Origin: Pseudomonas brassicacearum
GTDB lineage: Bacteria; Pseudomonadota; Gammaproteobacteria; Pseudomonadales; Pseudomonadaceae
Length of the DNA: 64,000 nt
Reading direction: 5' to 3'
NCBI RefSeq assembly: GCF_000585995.1
Contig: NZ_CP007410.1
Coordinates: 4,057,430-4,121,429 of the forward strand
Numbering within the stretch: position 1 is the first letter of the stretch; the number at the start of each line of letters is the position of its first letter. Below are positions 44,141 to 52,477 of the stretch, in pieces. The position numbers were made by a program, and so were the translations under genes. The notes beneath the pieces are model-generated. The model was not told the DNA's origin, searched no databases, and saw nothing but the letters and a program-made list of their open reading frames with translations.

Positions 44141-44838
44141 CAATGGCCACCTTGATAAATGGGCAAAGATTTGCCTTTGAGAAAAAAATTCATTTGATCG
44201 GGTGCCTGTTCCTCTAGGAACGCTGCGTATTTTTTCTTGATTTTGGGCAACTCGTACAATGCCTTGACTCCGTGCTTGGCGGAGTTGCGGATGACCGAAG
44301 ACGGGTTGAAGTAGCCCTTGGCGTTTTCCAGCGTCAACACAAAAGGAGGCAAACCGGCGCGCATAAGCAGATAGCTGACGATGAGCGACCCAGTGCGGTT
44401 ATTGCCTTCAATGAACAACTGCGGCTTGCTGAGGATACGTACATAGACGCCGGCTGCACGCTTCCAGACTGAATCGCTGCGATACGCGCAATACCAGTTG
44501 TACAAGTCCTTGATGCCCCCCTCAACGTTGTTGAAGAAATGCGCCTCGGTCGCTGCCAGGTGCTGGGTGTACTCCAATCGGCGGACCGGATCCCGGCCAC
44601 AGAGCACCGTGGCATTGATCTCCAGCATCAGGTTCAGTTGCTGAAGGTCAAACAGGTCAACGCCGCGTGCAACATAGTCGTCAACCAATGCATAACCTTC
44701 AAGCACATTGTGTAGTACTTCGTCAGTCAGGGGATCGCGAGGCTCCGTGAAATGCCGGCTAAGCTCGGCGAAGCGGCTCTGCACTTCTCGCAATGCGCGT
44801 TCAATCGCTGGCAAATCAAGGCGATGCGTTACAGGCAT
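44140..44838 (-). CDS. Fic-like protein with degenerate active site
   Basis: A 232-residue protein with a Fic-domain core: QLFIEGNNRTGSL at 140-152 aligns with the HxFx(D/E)GNGRxxR motif, but the catalytic His is Gln140 and the last Arg is Ser151, while Phe, Glu, Gly, Asn and Arg148 remain. A VLEGY segment near 45-49 resembles the inhibitory helix. AGGAG lies before the ATG at 44838. First gene of a two-gene unit with a HAD hydrolase. Canonical AMPylation seems unlikely; it could be a pseudoenzyme or use other chemistry. Confidence 0.72.
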   Translation of the reverse strand: MPVTHRLDLPAIERALREVQSRFAELSRHFTEPRDPLTDEVLHNVLEGYALVDDYVARGVDLFDLQQLNLMLEINATVLCGRDPVRRLEYTQHLAATEAHFFNNVEGGIKDLYNWYCAYRSDSVWKRAAGVYVRILSKPQLFIEGNNRTGSLIVSYLLMRAGLPPFVLTLENAKGYFNPSSVIRNSAKHGVKALYELPKIKKKYAAFLEEQAPDQMNFFLKGKSLPIYQGGH

Positions 44839-44931
44839 TGATGCTCCTTGGAAACACTTGGTAAAAAGTCTACCGATGCCCGCCAAATCCGTTTGGCTTC
44901 TGCAGGTATACGGCCTTGACCAGGGTGTTGC

Positions 44932-45750
44932 TTAGCTGAACTTGCCGCTGATGTAATCGCCGGTCATCTGTTCTCGCGGGTTGTCGAAAATCTGCGTCGT
45001 CGGCCCCATCTCGACCAGATAACCGGTGCGCGTGCCTTGGGAAATATCCACGGAAAAAAACGCCGTGGTGTCAGCAACACGGATGGCTTGCTGCATATTG
45101 TGGGTGACCAGCGCGATGGTGTAGTCCTTCTTCAACTCGACCATCAATTCCTCGACCCGCCGGGTAGCGATCGGATCGAGTGCCGAACACGGCTCATCCA
45201 GCAGCAGCACTTCCGGCTCGGTCGCGATGGCACGGGCGATACACAGTCGTTGTTGCTGGCCACCGGAAAGAGACAGGCCGCTGACCTTGAGCTTGTCCTT
45301 GACTTCGTCCCACAGCGCGGCGCCTTGCAGCGCATGCTTGACCCGGTCCCCTATATCGCCCTTGTAGCGATTGAGGCGCAGGCCAAACGCGACGTTGTCG
45401 AAGATGCTCATCGAAAACGGGTTCGGCTGTTGAAACACCATGCCGATGTAGCGGCGCACGACAACCGGATCAACGCCCTTGCCGTAGACGTCCTGTCCAA
45501 GGAAATGCACGTGCCCCTCAAAACGGAAACCTTTCACCAGATCGTTCATCCGGTTGAGGCTGCGCAGCACGGTGCTTTTGCCACAGCCGGAAGGACCGAT
45601 GAACCCGGTGATCTTGTTTTTCTCGATCGGCACATGGCTGTCACGTACGGCCATGAAGTTGCCGTAGAAAATCTTGTCCAGTTTGCAGTCCATGACTACA
45701 GGCGCCTGGGTGATAAACGGAGCTGCTATTTGCGCAGTGGATACGTTCAA
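44932..45750 (-). CDS. pstB: Phosphate ABC transporter ATP-binding protein
   Basis: A 272-residue PstB with Walker [11 protein letters not shown]-loop [12 protein letters not shown], signature [15 protein letters not shown], Walker [13 protein letters not shown] and switch His in [14 protein letters not shown] and ALDPIAT are PstB hallmarks. The start codon is probably TTG (GGGAG 9 bases upstream); the next in-frame Met is at residue 20. Last gene of the pstSCAB operon; no phoU follows. Confidence 0.93.
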   Translation of the reverse strand: MNVSTAQIAAPFITQAPVVMDCKLDKIFYGNFMAVRDSHVPIEKNKITGFIGPSGCGKSTVLRSLNRMNDLVKGFRFEGHVHFLGQDVYGKGVDPVVVRRYIGMVFQQPNPFSMSIFDNVAFGLRLNRYKGDIGDRVKHALQGAALWDEVKDKLKVSGLSLSGGQQQRLCIARAIATEPEVLLLDEPCSALDPIATRRVEELMVELKKDYTIALVTHNMQQAIRVADTTAFFSVDISQGTRTGYLVEMGPTTQIFDNPREQMTGDYISGKFS

Positions 45751-45768
45751 GATCAGATGCTCCCGTTC

Positions 45769-46680
45769 TTAATACTTTGGCTTGCCGAAAATACGGCTGA
45801 TGATGTTCACGAACAGCACGATCATCACCAGCACCAGTGAGGCCGCCCATGCGAGCTCGAGCTGGTTGTCGAAAGGCATGCCGGAGAAGTTGTAGATCAG
45901 CACCGCCAGTGAGGCAGTCGGGTTCATGACCTCGAGATTGCCCTGGTGGTAAATCCAGTAGTTGCTGAACAGCGCGGTAAACAGCAGCGGCGCGGTCTCG
46001 CCCGCGGCACGTGCCACAGCCAGCATGACGCCGGTCAGGATGGCCGGCATGCCCGTCGGCAAGACGATTTTCCAGATCACCTGCGAGCGGGTGCAGCCCA
46101 TGCCATAGGCGGCATCCTTCATGATCTTGGGCACCATGCGCATCGACTCTTCCGCCGTCAGCACGACGATCGGCAGCATCAGCACGGCCAGCGCCACGCC
46201 ACCCGCCGGCGCCGAATAGGTACCGGTGGTCATCACCACCAGGGCGTAAGCGAAAACCCCAGCCAGAATCGAAGGCAGCCCGGTGAGCATCTTGGCGGCA
46301 AAACGCGCGGCGTTCGCCAACTTGCTGTCCGGCCCCAACTCAGCCAGGAATATCGCTGCCATGATGCCGACCGGCACCGCGATCGCTGCCGCGATACCGA
46401 CCATCACGAAGGTACCTGCCATCGCGTTGCCAAAGCCGCCGCCCATTTCGAAACCTGTCGGCGGCAGTTCGGTGAAGACTTCCAGGTTCAGGCGAGCACC
46501 GCCACGGGTGATCAGCATGTAGAGCACGGAAATCAGCGGCACGCTGGCCAGCAGCGCCCCCGCCCAGACCAGGGTGGTCAGGATCAGGCTGCGCAGCGCG
46601 CGGCCTTCGAACTTGCGCTGCAAGCTGGGCATCGCGCCCGCTGGCGCCGTCAAGTCTGTTGCTGCGGTGAGATCAGTCAT
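45769..46680 (-). CDS. pstA: Phosphate ABC transporter permease PstA
   Basis: A 303-residue permease with about six spans and the coupling-loop sequence DAAYGMGCTRSQVIWKIVLP. The ATG at 46680 shares a base with the pstC stop (TGATG); a GTG one codon earlier is an alternative. It pairs with PstC to form the phosphate channel. The length is that of the E. coli protein, much shorter than the main PstA of pseudomonads as I recall it. Confidence 0.92.
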   Translation of the reverse strand: MTDLTAATDLTAPAGAMPSLQRKFEGRALRSLILTTLVWAGALLASVPLISVLYMLITRGGARLNLEVFTELPPTGFEMGGGFGNAMAGTFVMVGIAAAIAVPVGIMAAIFLAELGPDSKLANAARFAAKMLTGLPSILAGVFAYALVVMTTGTYSAPAGGVALAVLMLPIVVLTAEESMRMVPKIMKDAAYGMGCTRSQVIWKIVLPTGMPAILTGVMLAVARAAGETAPLLFTALFSNYWIYHQGNLEVMNPTASLAVLIYNFSGMPFDNQLELAWAASLVLVMIVLFVNIISRIFGKPKY

Positions 46681-47645
46681 CACTTATTACCCCGTTGGGC
46701 ATACATCATGATCAACGAGCCGAAGATGTTCACGATGAGCGTAATCAACATCAGCACCAATGCGGCATACATCAACACCTCAATCTCGTTCGGCCCGGCT
46801 TCGGGGAAATTCAGCGCCAGCAAGGCCGCCAGTGTGTTGGCCGGTGCGAACAGAGAAAGGGAGATGTTGTTCGCGTTGCCTACCAGCATGGCCAACGCCA
46901 TCGTTTCACCCAACGCGCGCCCCAAGCCCAGCACCAGGGAGCCGAAAATACCGGTGGCGGCGGATGGCACCATCACTTTGAGAATCGCTTCCCAGTGGGT
47001 TGTCCCCATACCGTAGGCGGCTTGCTTGGTTTTCATCGGTACGCCCGTGAGAGCGTCCTGCGAAACAGCGGCAATGGTCGGCAAAATCATGATGGCAAGC
47101 ACCAGCGCCGCAGGGAGCAGCCCCGGCCCGCTCAGGGACGTGCCGAAGAACGGTATCCAGCCGAGCTCGCTGTTCAACCAGGTCGTCAGTGGACGAATCG
47201 CCGGGATCACCACGTAGATTCCCCACAGGCCATAGACAACGCTCGGGATGGCCGCGAGTAATTCGACAATGGTGCGAAAGATGGCTGCGAGCTTGGGCGG
47301 CAGGAAGTCCTGGGTCAGGAAGATCGCCATGCTGACGCCGAAAAACCCAGCGATCAACAACGCGATCAGTGCGCTGTAGAGCGTGCCCCAGATAGCCGGC
47401 AGGATGCCGTATTTGCCCTGGTTAACGTCCCAGACGGTTCCGAAAACCACGTCGAACCCGTGTTTCTCCATGCCGGGAAGCGCCTTGCGCCCCACCTCGA
47501 AGACAAGCGCAAATACCAGCGCAAGAATCAGGACCACCCCGATGCGCGCAAGCGCACGAAAGAGGCGATCAACCAGGAAATCCTTTGTCGAGGGTGGCTG
47601 GCAGGCAGAATCCGGATTAACCGGTACGACAAATGGTTTGTTCAT
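46680..47645 (-). CDS. pstC: Phosphate ABC transporter permease PstC
   Basis: A 321-residue permease with about six spans, coupling loop QAAYGMGTTHWEAILKVMVP and typical PstC segments (IPSVVYGLWGIYVVIP; LGRALGETMALAMLVG). The main PstC of pseudomonads is about twice this length as I recall it, so this looks like an accessory, E. coli-type phosphate transporter. It is preceded by a strong stem-loop separating it from pstS. Confidence 0.92.
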   Translation of the reverse strand: MNKPFVVPVNPDSACQPPSTKDFLVDRLFRALARIGVVLILALVFALVFEVGRKALPGMEKHGFDVVFGTVWDVNQGKYGILPAIWGTLYSALIALLIAGFFGVSMAIFLTQDFLPPKLAAIFRTIVELLAAIPSVVYGLWGIYVVIPAIRPLTTWLNSELGWIPFFGTSLSGPGLLPAALVLAIMILPTIAAVSQDALTGVPMKTKQAAYGMGTTHWEAILKVMVPSAATGIFGSLVLGLGRALGETMALAMLVGNANNISLSLFAPANTLAALLALNFPEAGPNEIEVLMYAALVLMLITLIVNIFGSLIMMYAQRGNK

Positions 47646-47667
47646 TGGCTAGGTCCGGAGTGGGAGC

Positions 47668-47706
47668 TCTCTCTCGGCGTGGCTGATATGCACACACCGA
47701 GAGAGA
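47668..47706 (-). other. Stem-loop in the pstS-pstC intercistronic region
   Basis: TCTCTCTCGG at 47668-47677 and CCGAGAGAGA at 47697-47706 form a perfect 10-bp stem with a 19-base loop in the mRNA. There is no T-run on the transcribed side. Such structures after binding-protein genes protect the upstream mRNA or partly block transcription, giving PstS in excess over the membrane parts. Confidence 0.7.
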
Positions 47707-47716
47707 CCTCACGGCG

Positions 47717-48745
47717 TTACTGAATGTTGGCGGAGGCTTTGCGAACCTGCTCGACGACCGATTTCGGCAATGGGATATACCCCATCGAATCGGCGATTTT
47801 CTGCCCCTCGGTCAAGCTGTATTCGACCATTTCGCGCATGGCCTTGGCCTTGGCCGGATTGCCGTTGTCCTTGCGGAAAATCATCCAGGTGTAGGACGTG
47901 ATCGGGTAGGACTTGGCACCGTCCGGATCAGGCAACCAGGCCACCAGGTTTTCCGGCATCTTCACCGCCGCCAGGGCCTCGGCACCGCTTTCGGCATTTG
48001 GCACGACGTACTGGCCGGCCTTGTTCTGCAGTTGGGCGAAGTCAACCTTGGCGAGCTTGGCGAAGCCGTATTCGATATAGCCAATCGCGCCCGGGGTCTG
48101 GCGCACGGTAGCCGTGACACCGTCGTTCTTCGGCGACTTGATGAACTTGTCGCTGGCCGGCCAGTTGACGGTGTTGCCCTCGCCCAGCGCCTGTTTGAAG
48201 TCTGGATTGATGGTTGCCAGGTGCTTGGTGAAGACTGCGGTCGTACCGCTGGAGTCCGCCCGCACGACAACCGTGATCGGCGTATCGGACAGTTTCAGGT
48301 CCGGGTTGGCAGCGACGATCTGCGGATCGTTCCAGCGCGTGATCTTGCCCAGGAAAATATTGGAATACACGTCGCGTGGCAGTTTGAGCCCCTTCGGATT
48401 ACCCGGCAGGTTATAGGCCAGCACGATTTCCCCGGCGGTCATCGGCAACAACTGCACGCCTTCGGCGACCTTGGCGATATCTTCGTCTTTCATTGCCGAG
48501 TCGCTGGCGGCGAAATCCACGGTTTTGTTCAGGAAGTCCTGTACCCCCGCGCCACTGCCCTTGGATTGGTAGTCCACAGTCACACCGTCAGATTTCTTAC
48601 TGAAATCCTTGAACCAGGTGAGGTAGATCGGTGCCGGGAAGCTGGCGCCGGAACCTGTCAGACGGACGTTCTCGGCAGCAAATACCGAGGTGGCACTTAG
48701 AGTAACCGCAGCGGCGAGTGCGGCAGACTTCATGAGACGTTTCAT
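47717..48745 (-). CDS. pstS: Periplasmic phosphate-binding protein PstS
   Basis: A 342-residue periplasmic binding protein with signal peptide (cleavage after VFA, about residue 23) and the PstS motifs GSGASFPAPIYLTWFKDFS, YQSKGSGAGVQDF, ITRWNDPQI and RADSSGTTAVFTKHL. These hold phosphate by hydrogen bonds. AAGGA lies 8 bases before the ATG. First gene of the operon, behind a Pho-box match at about 50-66 bases upstream. Confidence 0.95.
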   Translation of the reverse strand: MKRLMKSAALAAAVTLSATSVFAAENVRLTGSGASFPAPIYLTWFKDFSKKSDGVTVDYQSKGSGAGVQDFLNKTVDFAASDSAMKDEDIAKVAEGVQLLPMTAGEIVLAYNLPGNPKGLKLPRDVYSNIFLGKITRWNDPQIVAANPDLKLSDTPITVVVRADSSGTTAVFTKHLATINPDFKQALGEGNTVNWPASDKFIKSPKNDGVTATVRQTPGAIGYIEYGFAKLAKVDFAQLQNKAGQYVVPNAESGAEALAAVKMPENLVAWLPDPDGAKSYPITSYTWMIFRKDNGNPAKAKAMREMVEYSLTEGQKIADSMGYIPLPKSVVEQVRKASANIQ

Positions 48746-48793
48746 TCAGGGAATCCTTGTGATTGCGGGCTCCCGGAACTTTGCAGCAGCTTT

Positions 48794-48811
48794 GTTACAC
48801 CTTTATGAAAG
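48794..48811 (-). promoter_or_regulatory. Candidate Pho box for the pst operon
   Basis: On the minus strand the stretch reads CTTTCATAAAGGTGTAAC, which is two 7-base half-sites (CTTTCAT, GTGTAAC) 11 bases apart, close to the PhoB consensus CTGTCAT with 4-base A-rich spacers. It starts about 66 bases before pstS. PhoB activation under phosphate limitation is the natural reading. Confidence 0.7.
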
Positions 48812-48930
48812 TTGAATGTCAAACAGCACGTTCGTCCCTCCTTTTCCCCGCAACAACCCATTTCGATGCAATGCCTTTGTAACAACTTGCGACTAAGACT
48901 TTGCCATCCCCCACGATGCGAGCTCCGCCC

Positions 48931-49848
48931 ATGCCCTCTACCGCAGACAATTTGATACAGCGCATCCACCGAGAGCTGCTTGATCACAGTGACGAAGAGC
49001 TGGAACTGGAATTATCCGAAGACGGGCACGATCTGAATGCGCTTCTTGATGAGCATGTTGGGGAAAGCAGCGAGAAGGCTGCTCGAAGGCTCTACTTCAG
49101 CGAACTGTTCCGCCTGCAAGGCGAACTGGTAAAACTGCAGAGCTGGGTGGTCAAGACAGGCCACAAAGTCGTGATCCTGTTTGAAGGGCGTGATGCAGCC
49201 GGTAAAGGAGGGGTTATCAAGCGTATCACCCAACGACTCAACCCCCGGGTCTGTCGGGTCGCCGCCCTGCCCGCCCCCAACGACCGCGAACGGACGCAGT
49301 GGTACTTCCAGCGCTATGTCTCGCACCTGCCGGCAGCCGGTGAAATCGTTCTGTTCGACCGCAGCTGGTACAACCGCGCAGGCGTCGAACAAGTCATGGG
49401 TTTTTGCAATGAGGATCAGTACGAGGAGTTCTTCCGCAGCGTACCGGAGTTCGAGCGGATGCTCGCCCGCTCAGGCATCCAGCTGATCAAATACTGGTTC
49501 TCCATTTCCGATCAGGAACAGCACCTGCGCTTCCTCAGCCGTATCCACGACCCGCTCAAGCAATGGAAACTCAGCCCTATGGACCTGGAATCCCGCCGGC
49601 GCTGGGAGGCGTATACAAAGGCCAAGGAAATCATGCTTGAGCGCACCCATATCGCCGAGGCGCCATGGTGGGTGATACAAGCCGACGACAAGAAGAAGGC
49701 CAGACTCAACTGTATCCATCACCTGCTCGGCCAGATGGCCTATGAGGAAGTTGAACTCCCGGTGATTGAGCTACCGGAACGCGTCAGGCAAGAAGACTAC
49801 TTCCGCAGTCCTACGCCGCCGGAAATCATCGTTCCTCAGGTTTATTGA
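48931..49848 (+). CDS. ppk2: Polyphosphate kinase 2
   Basis: A 305-residue class I PPK2, which transfers phosphate between polyphosphate and nucleotides (mainly making GTP or ATP from polyP). Walker A FEGRDAAGKGG, Walker B FDRSWYNRAGVE, and lid-module residues SPMDLESRRRWEAYTKAKE are all present. The start is uncertain: the ATG at 48931 is taken, with an ATG at 48916 and a TTG at 48901 as alternatives. Divergent from pstS, with a weak Pho-box-like pair at about 48875-48892, so both sides may respond to phosphate limitation. Confidence 0.93.
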   Translation: MPSTADNLIQRIHRELLDHSDEELELELSEDGHDLNALLDEHVGESSEKAARRLYFSELFRLQGELVKLQSWVVKTGHKVVILFEGRDAAGKGGVIKRITQRLNPRVCRVAALPAPNDRERTQWYFQRYVSHLPAAGEIVLFDRSWYNRAGVEQVMGFCNEDQYEEFFRSVPEFERMLARSGIQLIKYWFSISDQEQHLRFLSRIHDPLKQWKLSPMDLESRRRWEAYTKAKEIMLERTHIAEAPWWVIQADDKKKARLNCIHHLLGQMAYEEVELPVIELPERVRQEDYFRSPTPPEIIVPQVY

Positions 49849-49857
49849 GATACGCCA

Positions 49858-49886
49858 GGGGCGCCCAGCGCCAAGCGCCCCCTTTT
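49858..49886 (+). terminator. Intrinsic terminator of ppk2
   Basis: A GC-rich 7-bp stem (GGGGCGC at 49858-49864 with GCGCCCC at 49875-49881) around a 10-base loop is followed by TTTT at 49883-49886. It starts 10 bases after the ppk2 stop codon. Confidence 0.85.
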
Positions 49887-49982
49887 CGCCTGACATGTTC
49901 CTGTCAGCCTCCCGTCACCCTGACGTCAGATCGTTCCGCCTAAAGTAACGCCAGGATTGCTCCTGCGGCGCCAGCGTGAACC

Positions 49983-50010
49983 TGCGGGAGCGAGCCTGCT
50001 CGCGCGGTAG
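49983..50010. repeat. Pseudomonas REP-like palindrome
   Basis: The stretch reading GCGGGAGCGAGCCTGCTCGCG matches the REP consensus of fluorescent pseudomonads (GGGAGCGGGCTTGCTCGCGA type). Only one copy was seen. The gap 49887-50285 around it shows no gene that I can support. Confidence 0.75.
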
Positions 50011-50285
50011 AAAACCCCGGTCGCCTACGCGCTCAACTTCAAGGCGCGTGCCTGATGGGGGTCGCATTCGTGGCATCTGCTGAATTTGGTGTGACGGCGG
50101 CTGATCTGTGCCCGACGATCGCCCAACGACCCCGTTGGCCACTCGTCTCATGGCTGCCAGGGCACATCGCAGTACACTTGATCAACCCAACGGGCTGCAT
50201 CGACGCAAGACCACCAAAAAATGCCAACTGGACATTGTTGGGCATCTGGACGCTACCGTCTTACGGTGCTTCTAAAATAGCAATT

Positions 50286-50729
50286 TCATACTTTCAGGGG
50301 GATATTTCGCATCGTAACCAGAGCGGTGGCGCAGAGGGTTTCCTTGCCTTGTTTCACGGCAAACAAATCGGCAGCCGCAATCGTGGTGGTGTTTGATGCA
50401 TTGATGACTCTTCCCCTGGCCAGTAGTTTTTCACCATCAGCAGGGGCAATGAGTTTGACGGTGAAATCCGTAGTCATATTTATCCAGTCTGGAGGCAGAA
50501 GGGTTCCGGCGGCCGAACCTCCGGCGAAATCTGCCAATGCTCCGACGATACCACCTTGAAAGTAGCCATTATGCTGAGTGAGCTCTTTTCGCGCTGGTTG
50601 TTCGATTTCACAATGACCTGGCTTCAGATAATTGTAATGAAATCCCAGTAGTTTGGCCGCTGGCATACTGAGCACTGCGCCTTGGACGTGCTTATCAAAG
50701 TCGGGATTGCTTGCAGCGAAATCTTCCAT
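50286..50729 (-). CDS. PaaI-family hotdog thioesterase
   Basis: A 147-residue hotdog-fold protein of the PaaI/YiiD_C-like group: QHNGYFQGGIVGALADFAGG carries the acidic/amide residues of the active site; MTTDFTVKLIAPA follows. It probably hydrolyses an acyl-CoA ester. The ATG at 50729 has an AAGGTG site and is preferred over the ATG at 50753. Stands alone. Confidence 0.84.
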   Translation of the reverse strand: MEDFAASNPDFDKHVQGAVLSMPAAKLLGFHYNYLKPGHCEIEQPARKELTQHNGYFQGGIVGALADFAGGSAAGTLLPPDWINMTTDFTVKLIAPADGEKLLARGRVINASNTTTIAAADLFAVKQGKETLCATALVTMRNIPLKV

Positions 50730-51149
50730 GGTATTCACCTTCACCGCCTGCATTTATGAACGACTAACCTAGCCATCGCTTGAGTTTTTTATCGATAGAT
50801 CCAAGGTTTCGATACTTAAATAAAGCGGTTGAATGCCTCCTGATAAACGATTGGCAAAGGGCACAAGCGTTGCCTCAGTAAGATTCATACCAACGCCCAT
50901 TATGAGCGCATGTTCGTTCCGTTTTATTCAGTGGTAGTCAACCATTCATCTTTGTCTCTGAACACAACTACCGTCTCTCGGCGACAGCGAAGCTGTCAGT
51001 CAGCAACGCTCAATATGTTCAACGAGCACGCTGCGGGGTTTCGGACAAAACATCAAGACGATGGATCATAGATTGCCAGGATTCACCCGCCTAGACTCCG
51101 GTTTTGCAGCCCTTCTCTATCTTCGCCGATATCCATAATTGGAGATTAC
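50730..51149. other. Intergenic region without recognised gene
   Basis: About 400 bases, lower in GC than the neighbours. No conserved coding frame was found on either strand. It must hold the divergent promoters for the thioesterase gene and the MHS transporter gene, but no operator stood out. Confidence 0.5.
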
Positions 51150-52448
51150 ATGAATAATTCGACGTCCCATCAAGGACGCCTTAGGTCTTTACGCGCGGCC
51201 GCCGTGGGAAATGCTCTGGAGTGGTTCGACTGGACGCTCTATGCAACTTTCTCTGTCTATCTCGCGCGCAATTTGTTCGACAAGACCGACTCCCGCTCCG
51301 CGATGCTCGCCACTCTTGCAGTGTTCGCTGCTGGATTCATAGCCCGGCCTCTGGGCGGTTTTTTCTTTGGACGCCTCAGCGATGTCCTTGGACGTCGGGC
51401 CATTATGGTCATCACCATGATGCTGCTGGCGGCCAGTAGCCTGGGTATCGCACTCATTCCGAACTATCAGGACATTGGCCTCTACGCTTCGTCGGCACTG
51501 CTCGTCTTTAGACTTATACAAGGCCTTGCCCACGGGGGCGAAACGGGCGTTTCCTACACTTATGTGGCGGAGATTGCCCCTGCCAAGCACCGTGGTTTGT
51601 GGTCAAGTTCAGTGTACGTAGGCGTCACGCTGGGCGTCATGGGCGCGACGGCAGTCGCCGCCGCCCTAACCTGGCTACTGGGTGCCCAAGCCATGGGAGA
51701 CTACGGCTGGCGTTTCGGTTTTGCCATCGGCGGGGTACTGGGTATTTATGCGCTGTTCCTGCGCCGCAGTGCCCAGGAGTCGCATGTATTCGAGCAGCAA
51801 CGACAGCAGGCCCAACCACCCCGCAAGTTATCCAAGGGGGAAGTACTGCGGATGACTCGCAACATCGTGATGCTGGCTGCGGCCGCTAACGTGACCTATT
51901 ACGCCTGGGTCACTTTTGGCGCTGCATCGGCCATCGCCCAGGGCATGGACGCGACCGGAGCATACATCGCCAGTTTGCTCGCACAGGTCATCTGCGTGTT
52001 CTGGTTGCCGGTTTGCGGAATGCTCTCTGATCGGGTAGGTCGCAAACCCATGGTGATCGCCTGGGGGGTCGGAGTGGTCGTGCTGACCTACCCCATCTCG
52101 ATCATAGTCAACACCGAACCTTACACCTTGTTTCTTGCACAGGCGCTGGCGCTACTGGCCTGGGCTTCGATTGCAGCGATCTTTCCCGCCGTGCTTTCGG
52201 AACAAGTGCCAACGCAAACGCGGGCACAAAGTGTCGGGTTTGTCTCATCTGTATCGGTAGCCATTTTCGGCGGCACCGCTCCCTATCTGCATAGCTATCT
52301 CGTTGGCGTCGACCTTGAGTATCTGTACATCGGCTACCTGATAAGCCTGGGCCTGATCACCATCGCGGCAGGATATTTCATCGAAGAAACCGCGGGGATC
52401 GATCTCGCTGAAATCCGGGCACCAGGCGCTGGGTCAGCGGCGGTCTAG
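51150..52448 (+). CDS. MHS-family MFS transporter (ShiA/ProP-like)
   Basis: A 432-residue 12-span transporter of the metabolite:H+ symporter group: AAAVGNALEWFDWTLYATFS is the typical N-terminus, with GFIARPLGGFFFGRLSDVLGRR. GGAG lies 6 bases before the ATG. It is directly followed by the dimethylformamidase-like gene (30 bases from stop to chosen start), so it probably imports that enzyme's substrate by proton symport. Confidence 0.9.
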   Translation: MNNSTSHQGRLRSLRAAAVGNALEWFDWTLYATFSVYLARNLFDKTDSRSAMLATLAVFAAGFIARPLGGFFFGRLSDVLGRRAIMVITMMLLAASSLGIALIPNYQDIGLYASSALLVFRLIQGLAHGGETGVSYTYVAEIAPAKHRGLWSSSVYVGVTLGVMGATAVAAALTWLLGAQAMGDYGWRFGFAIGGVLGIYALFLRRSAQESHVFEQQRQQAQPPRKLSKGEVLRMTRNIVMLAAAANVTYYAWVTFGAASAIAQGMDATGAYIASLLAQVICVFWLPVCGMLSDRVGRKPMVIAWGVGVVVLTYPISIIVNTEPYTLFLAQALALLAWASIAAIFPAVLSEQVPTQTRAQSVGFVSSVSVAIFGGTAPYLHSYLVGVDLEYLYIGYLISLGLITIAAGYFIEETAGIDLAEIRAPGAGSAAV

Positions 52449-52477
52449 TGGAACAACCCATGCATTCAGGGCAATCT

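Noticed and set aside
45946..47016. Plus-strand open frame of about 356 codons over pstA and pstC
   Set aside because: Shadow of the two permease genes; the translation is Gln/His/Arg-rich with no family likeness, and it would ignore both gene boundaries.
49983..50010. REP palindrome considered as a CRISPR repeat or part of an array
   Set aside because: Only one copy is present, with no spacer pattern and no cas genes; it matches the Pseudomonas REP consensus.
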